Of a stretch of DNA of 64,000 bases, positions 59,281 to 64,000 are shown in pieces. The notes beneath the pieces were generated by a model. It searched no databases, was not told the DNA's origin, and worked only from the letters and a program-made list of their open reading frames with translations. The stretch's first letter is position 1. Every line of letters begins with the position of its first letter. This DNA is from Labia minor (taxonomy: Eukaryota; Arthropoda; Insecta; Dermaptera; Spongiphoridae): contig OY720348.1 in assembly GCA_963082975.1 (NCBI GenBank), positions 73,371,719 to 73,435,718 on the forward strand, in the 5' to 3' direction. A program made the translations under genes and the position numbers.

Positions 59281-61672
59281 ACATGAGAATTTTAATATTA
59301 GATATATACTCGTATATATATATATTATATTATATTATAAAATATATTGTCATTATATAGAACTATAAAATACTCTATAATCTATTTTAGAGTTATATCT
59401 ACAATAAATCATAAATATGGAAAAAATGGAATAATTAGTTTTAATTTTATTTTCTTGAATAGTTCTTTCTATATCAGGGGGTTGATATCAAAAGTAATTA
59501 AAAAGTAGAAACAATTCAATTTTATTAAAAGAAAAAAATTGTTAAACCATTTGTTGATGTTAATATCTATTTATTGTATATTGGATCCTGATAATATCAT
59601 TATATAATAATATTGGAATATTGTTATTTCTGTGAACCTGTTCTCTCCAATTTAATCACCTGGACGGTGAGATCCAGCTTTCTTGCCAACATTTTGGAGG
59701 TCGTACAGGTTTTTTCACGTGATATTTTGATGCTTTTATTTACTAATAGGATTGGTTACGGTGACATGAATTTCAATGGTTGCAAGTGAAAAAATACATA
59801 ATTAATTCTTTTTCAGTTGTTGAAATGTCTCAATAAATCTATTTTTATAACAAAGCATTATTTGAACCTAAACTAATTTTCAATATTTCATGAGTGTATT
59901 ATTATTGTACAAAATTATTGTAAGAAGGTAAGGATTTGAAAAAATTAAAAAATAAAAATATATTTAAAAATTGAATTGTTCCCAAGATTTTTCAATTCCT
60001 ACCAATAATTTACACTGTCCTTATGGATTATTTATATATTTCTATTGTACAACTTTTCAATTGTTATCAAAATACTTTTTATACTTCCACTCAAGTTCAA
60101 ATAATTTTTTTAAACTTATATTGAATGACACTTGACGTTGATAGTTTTTTTTCAGATATTACTTCATTAATTAAATTTAATTAATAATTTTTTGATTAGT
60201 AGAGCTTTAGCATAGATTTTTTAAGTCTTTTGATCGAATATCCTAGAAACATAAAAACATTTTATATGATTTTCAAATAATTTTTAAACTTAAATAGACT
60301 TTTAGCAGTTTGTAATGAAAATTGAAACTAACAGGCAGCAACTCAAGCATTTCAGTATTTTTCATGTGAAGATGAAGAATTCGAGTTCAATTCTTGCTCT
60401 AATAGTTCAACATCATCATCCTATCCTATCATCCCATCTCAATGATAGGAAAATGGAAAATTGCAAGAAATTCACTTAATATTATGATTCTGTCCAATGT
60501 ATATATATATTGATATTAATTGCAATTATCTAATAAAAAATAACTAAAATTAAATTTTCTTTGATCTAAGTAGGAATTGATTTTAAAAAAACATTTTATA
60601 CTACTTGTTAGATTCAAATTATTGTTAATCGAATAACATGATCTCTATGCATTTTTTTTTTATTTATTTATTCAATATCGGATTATTATATTACTTTGGA
60701 AATTTGGTTACAATTTTTATTTATATATTTAAATCTATTTATCTTCTTAAAATATTTTTAATTTGCTTTCAAAAACAAAATTTGTAGAAAATAATGAATT
60801 TGAATTTAGAAAGGACTGGATGGAGTGACAATGGAATAGAGAGATGGTCAAATTTAGACTGAAGGTGACTTGGAATAGAAATGATTGTAGGATATACACT
60901 ATAAAGGTACAAGAGCTTTAGAGAATCCTTAAAAAGGACTCAAGTATTTATGAAAGATGCATTGTTAGTAAAGTCTTTTGTATTCAAATGAAAAATGAAT
61001 TATATGATTCAAGGCCCTTGTGAATCTCTTCAATCACTTATAATTTAATCGGAATGATTCATTTGAACTAGAATTCAATTAACTAATTTGGAAATTTAAC
61101 CTGATTTTTTTTTAACAATTTTCAATGTTCACTGTTACTCCATTATCAGTATATACACTATACAGTATACTCCAAACTTCTAATTATGCCGTATCTATCG
61201 AAATGAATATAAAGTTTAATAAAAATTTATCTTGAAACTTAATACCAAGTGTTTTTAATAACTTACCTATAACTATTGATTTTATTAATTCAATTTATAA
61301 AATGAAAATTATTAAAAAGAATTCAGGTTAAATTTCCAAATAGATACAATGTTTCAACGAGAGCTGTCAGTTCAATCTTTAAATCTAATTACCGAATTTC
61401 TAAATGAAGTTAATTTAAACATCCCGCCATGTTAAAGTTCTTTAAATTAATAAATGAATTCTCCCTCCTTCTCTCTTTCTCTTTCTATTTTTATACTCTT
61501 TTTAAATTAATAAAATTTAATTTATATAAAAAATTGGTATATATTTTATTCTTAGAATTAATAATCTAGTTCAATTAGAATTGTATATATAATAGATACA
61601 TTGGCAGAAAAAAATCCAAAAGCAAAGAGTTGTGTTAGCTAAACATCAATTAATAATTCTTATATATTTATA
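59281..61672. other. AT-rich intergenic DNA
   Basis: Mostly low complexity, with (TA)n near 59311-59335. A less AT-rich block at 59640-59770 is listed separately. No other gene signal. Confidence 0.45.
59660..59692 (-). other. Candidate first coding exon
   Basis: On the minus strand ATG opens MLARKLDLTVQ, and the codon CAG is followed by GTGATT, a usable splice donor. Upstream (higher coordinates) lie CACGTG (59716-59721), a TAAATAAAA and a CCAAT box within GTAACCAAT (59751-59759), in a compositionally distinct block. No second exon was found on the minus strand before the LINE fragment, so the gene may be broken or the call wrong. Confidence 0.25.
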
Positions 61673-62124
61673 CGAGAACAGGTCAATAAGTCCGTGACTT
61701 TATATTGAAACTCCGGTTTTTATATAAAAAATTATTTTATTTTTCAACGTAGTCTCCTTGAAGCACTATACACTTAATCCAACGTTTCTCCAATTTTATT
61801 ATCTCTTCCAAAAAATAAGATTTGTCGAGGAAATCAAAATAGGTATTTGTTTGTGATATGATTTCATCGTTGGAGTCCAATCTCTTTCCAGGAGCCATTT
61901 CTTCAGGTTTGGAAACAAGAAATAGTCACTCTGGGCTAAATCCGGAGAATAGTGCGGATGAGGGAGCAATTCGTATCCTAATTTATTGATTTTTGTCATG
62001 GAAACTGCACATGTGTGCACCCTTGATTGTAAGCAAACGCGGCACCAATCTTGCTTTCTGACCCAGCTGGTTCCAATTTCGACACGGAAATTTAAAAAGT
62101 CACGTACTTATTGACCTGCCCTCG
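61673..62124 (-). mobile_element. Second internally deleted mariner element
   Basis: Inverted ends CGAGAACAGGTCAATAAGTC (left) and, inverted, CGAGGGCAGGTCAATAAGTA (right), each next to TA (61671-61672 and 62125-62126). The minus strand encodes the end of a mariner transposase: HTCAVSMTKI, GYELLPHPHYSPDLAQSDYF and LFPNLKKWLLERD, including the third catalytic Asp of the DD34D triad (SPDLAQSD region), followed by frame breaks. The N-terminal two thirds are missing. The ends differ from those of the mariner at 24730, so it is another lineage. Confidence 0.85.
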
Positions 62125-62126
62125 TA

Positions 62127-63471
62127 TATATACATTAATACATCATTAATTGAATCTTGAATATAACATATTTATTTTAATCATTAATTATTTATCAAAT
62201 ATGCAATGTATAATTATAAATAGATATATTGAGAAAGAGAGGATTTTAAGAAGGAAGAGTTTCCTTTGTCCCTCATAATAGCAAAATATTATTTCATTGG
62301 TTTTATAATGAATTTACATTATATGGAGAAAGAGAGAGAGCTTATGTGAAGTAAAAATGTTATGGTATAATAATATTAACAATATACATTTCATTGAGTG
62401 AAATTATTATTATTATTATTATATCAATAATATAGTTATTTATTTTATTAAATGAAGTTAAATTGTCATCGAATTAATTAATTATACATATCAGCAAGCT
62501 TTTTTTTTCGTTGATGAAAATCTCTGTTAACTTTGAACGAAATTTATATTTATTTATTGATGTTATTATTTTTTAAAGTGAGAAATTGAAAACGAAAATT
62601 TCAAGAAGCTATGAAGTAGAAAAAGGTTGATAAGGATTTGTCTGAGTGGCTGTCACACCGATAACCGGGTCGATCCTGGATGGATACCTTTATCCAGGTA
62701 ATCCGATCACGGTTCCACTCTCCATCCAATCGTTCTTTTATTTATTTGTCGTCTTTATGATTATTTAGTTGAATTTGCTTCCTCAGCTGGCCGAGTGCCT
62801 AATCAAGTGGGCGCCCCGCGGATCACGCGTTCATCTGTTGTCTCCGTTATCCTCCTCCTCCCTCTTGGTATTTTTTTTGCACGATCGTATTCTCCCTCTC
62901 CTCGAAACAACGAACAAAGTTATTTTCAGTCTGGTACATACGAAACACGAACATTCACCTTCACAATAGGACAGATCAGTTCCATTTCACATTTCAAATT
63001 CAATTCCCCTTTCGAAAACTCGAAGATTTACTACAATTCAAAAAACATTTCTCTCCCTCCCCCACCAAAAAAAAAGAAAAGATTTGTACAGAACCCCATA
63101 TATATATAACCAATAAGGAAAGTTTGGGTTAATTGCATCCCCTAAGAAAAATCGGGCATTAAATGGACTTCTAAATAGTAAGATAGAAATGTTTTTAGGA
63201 GTAAAAATAAAAACTCAAAATAATGTATTAAAGAAAATTTTCAAAACACAAGATATTTTCTTAAAAAAGGAGAAAACAACACATGTGTTCTATAAGTCGT
63301 ACCATTCTTAAAAGTCGTGAGTTTTTTATGAATGTTACCTATAAACAATACAGCTGACTTAAAAGTATGCCATCAAGACGCTTGAATTAATTTTTTTGAA
63401 TTCAATTTTTGAATGCCAGTGATACGAGTTAGGAAAGGATATGACTTACGCAACCGCGTCCCCTATATATA
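62127..63471. other. Intergenic DNA with a tRNA-like patch
   Basis: (ATT)n near 62405-62421. A less AT-rich block at about 62640-62900 contains CTGGCCGAGTG (A-box-like, near 62787) but no matching B box at the proper distance. No gene supported. Confidence 0.4.
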
Positions 63472-64000
63472 CACTCGCGGACACAAAAAACGGGCCACCT
63501 AATCTTTTTTTTATAAAACTTCACTTATTTCAGAATTTAGACATCTGAATATAATAAAAACGACATAGTAAAAAGGTGCCCAAAATTAGAGAATTTCCAC
63601 GTGCCTTAGTAACCACCTGCATTCTTGTTTTCATTGAAGCAATTAATCGCAATACGAAATCCTGTGGGATATTGTCCCATTCCTTTTCCAAAGCAATTTT
63701 TAACTCAGAAATAAATGACACATTACTACCTCTGACTCAAACTCTACTTTTTAGTTCATCCCAAAGATGTTCTATGGGATTCAGATCCGGGCTGCGTGCA
63801 GGCCACTCTATAGTTCAAATTTTGACTTCTCCAAGATAGCTCTTCACGATTTCTGCACAGTGAGGTTTTGCCTTATCATACATAAACCACATGTTTTCCA
63901 CCATTGAAGCTAGTATATGCGATCCCATGATTTTCAAGCACCGGACGTTAGAACTCTCCTATTATTTGGGTTAACACCTTCATCCATGAAAAAAAGATCT
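63472..64000 (-). mobile_element. Tc1-like element, runs off the right edge
   Basis: A terminal repeat CACTCGCGGACACAAAAAAC starts after TATA at 63472. The minus strand then carries the C-terminal part of a Tc1-type transposase: DKAKPHCAEIVKSYLGE, WPARSPDLNPIEHLWDELKS (with the catalytic Glu of DD34E in NPIEH), and SELKIALEKEWDNIPQDFVL with SMKTRMQVVTKARG. In-frame TGA codons after EVKI and after KSRV show it is a pseudogene. The other end lies outside the window. Confidence 0.85.

Noticed and set aside
62640-62830. tRNA-Ser-like gene
   Set aside because: Only an A-box-like CTGGCCGAGTG is present; there is no B box or cloverleaf at the required distance.
1-64000. CRISPR array, rRNA genes or bacterial operons
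   Set aside because: No regularly spaced direct repeats, no rRNA signature and no prokaryotic gene structure were seen; the window is eukaryotic.

Overview
This window is very AT-rich eukaryotic DNA with no bacterial features. The short introns (67-75 bp) with GT...AG borders, and the mix of mariner, Tc1, piggyBac, hAT, Helitron and jockey-type LINE remnants, point to an arthropod, most likely an insect. I cannot name the species. Nearly all open frames are short and look like chance, microsatellite translations or transposon remnants.

Layout. 1-24.7 kb: mostly unclassified AT-rich DNA, microsatellites, scattered less AT-rich islands (for example 2850-3420, 7200-7760, 12430-12860, 20940-21260) and small non-autonomous elements: a 632-bp element with 140-bp terminal inverted repeats (4051-4682), a MITE with about 60-bp inverted repeats (19051-19325), a Helentron-like element (20141-20746) and a hAT MITE with a target duplication (22753-23071). 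A possible single-exon gene for a small secreted peptide lies at 17201-17359, behind three CCAAT boxes and a TATA box. 24.7-40 kb: an internally deleted mariner with both ends and TA duplications, more copies of the same small families, a four-copy tRNA-related SINE family and a second hAT MITE. 40-48 kb: (TA)n blocks, then the best-supported host gene, a four-exon gene at 45220-45754 for a 106-residue ubiquitin/SUMO-fold protein without a C-terminal diglycine. 48-64 kb: dense transposon debris, comprising a piggyBac transposase pseudogene, several tRNA-headed SINEs, jockey gag and reverse-transcriptase fragments, a Helitron helicase with its 3' hairpin and CTAG end, a second deleted mariner, and a Tc1-like element running off the right edge.

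Apart from the ubiquitin-like gene and the possible secreted-peptide gene, I see no intact genes. The transposons are all broken by stops, frameshifts or deletions. The most unusual points are the diglycine-less ubiquitin-like gene, the promoter plus signal-peptide ORF, and two unrelated repeat families sharing one Helentron-like plan: a terminal stem-loop next to short subterminal inverted repeats.
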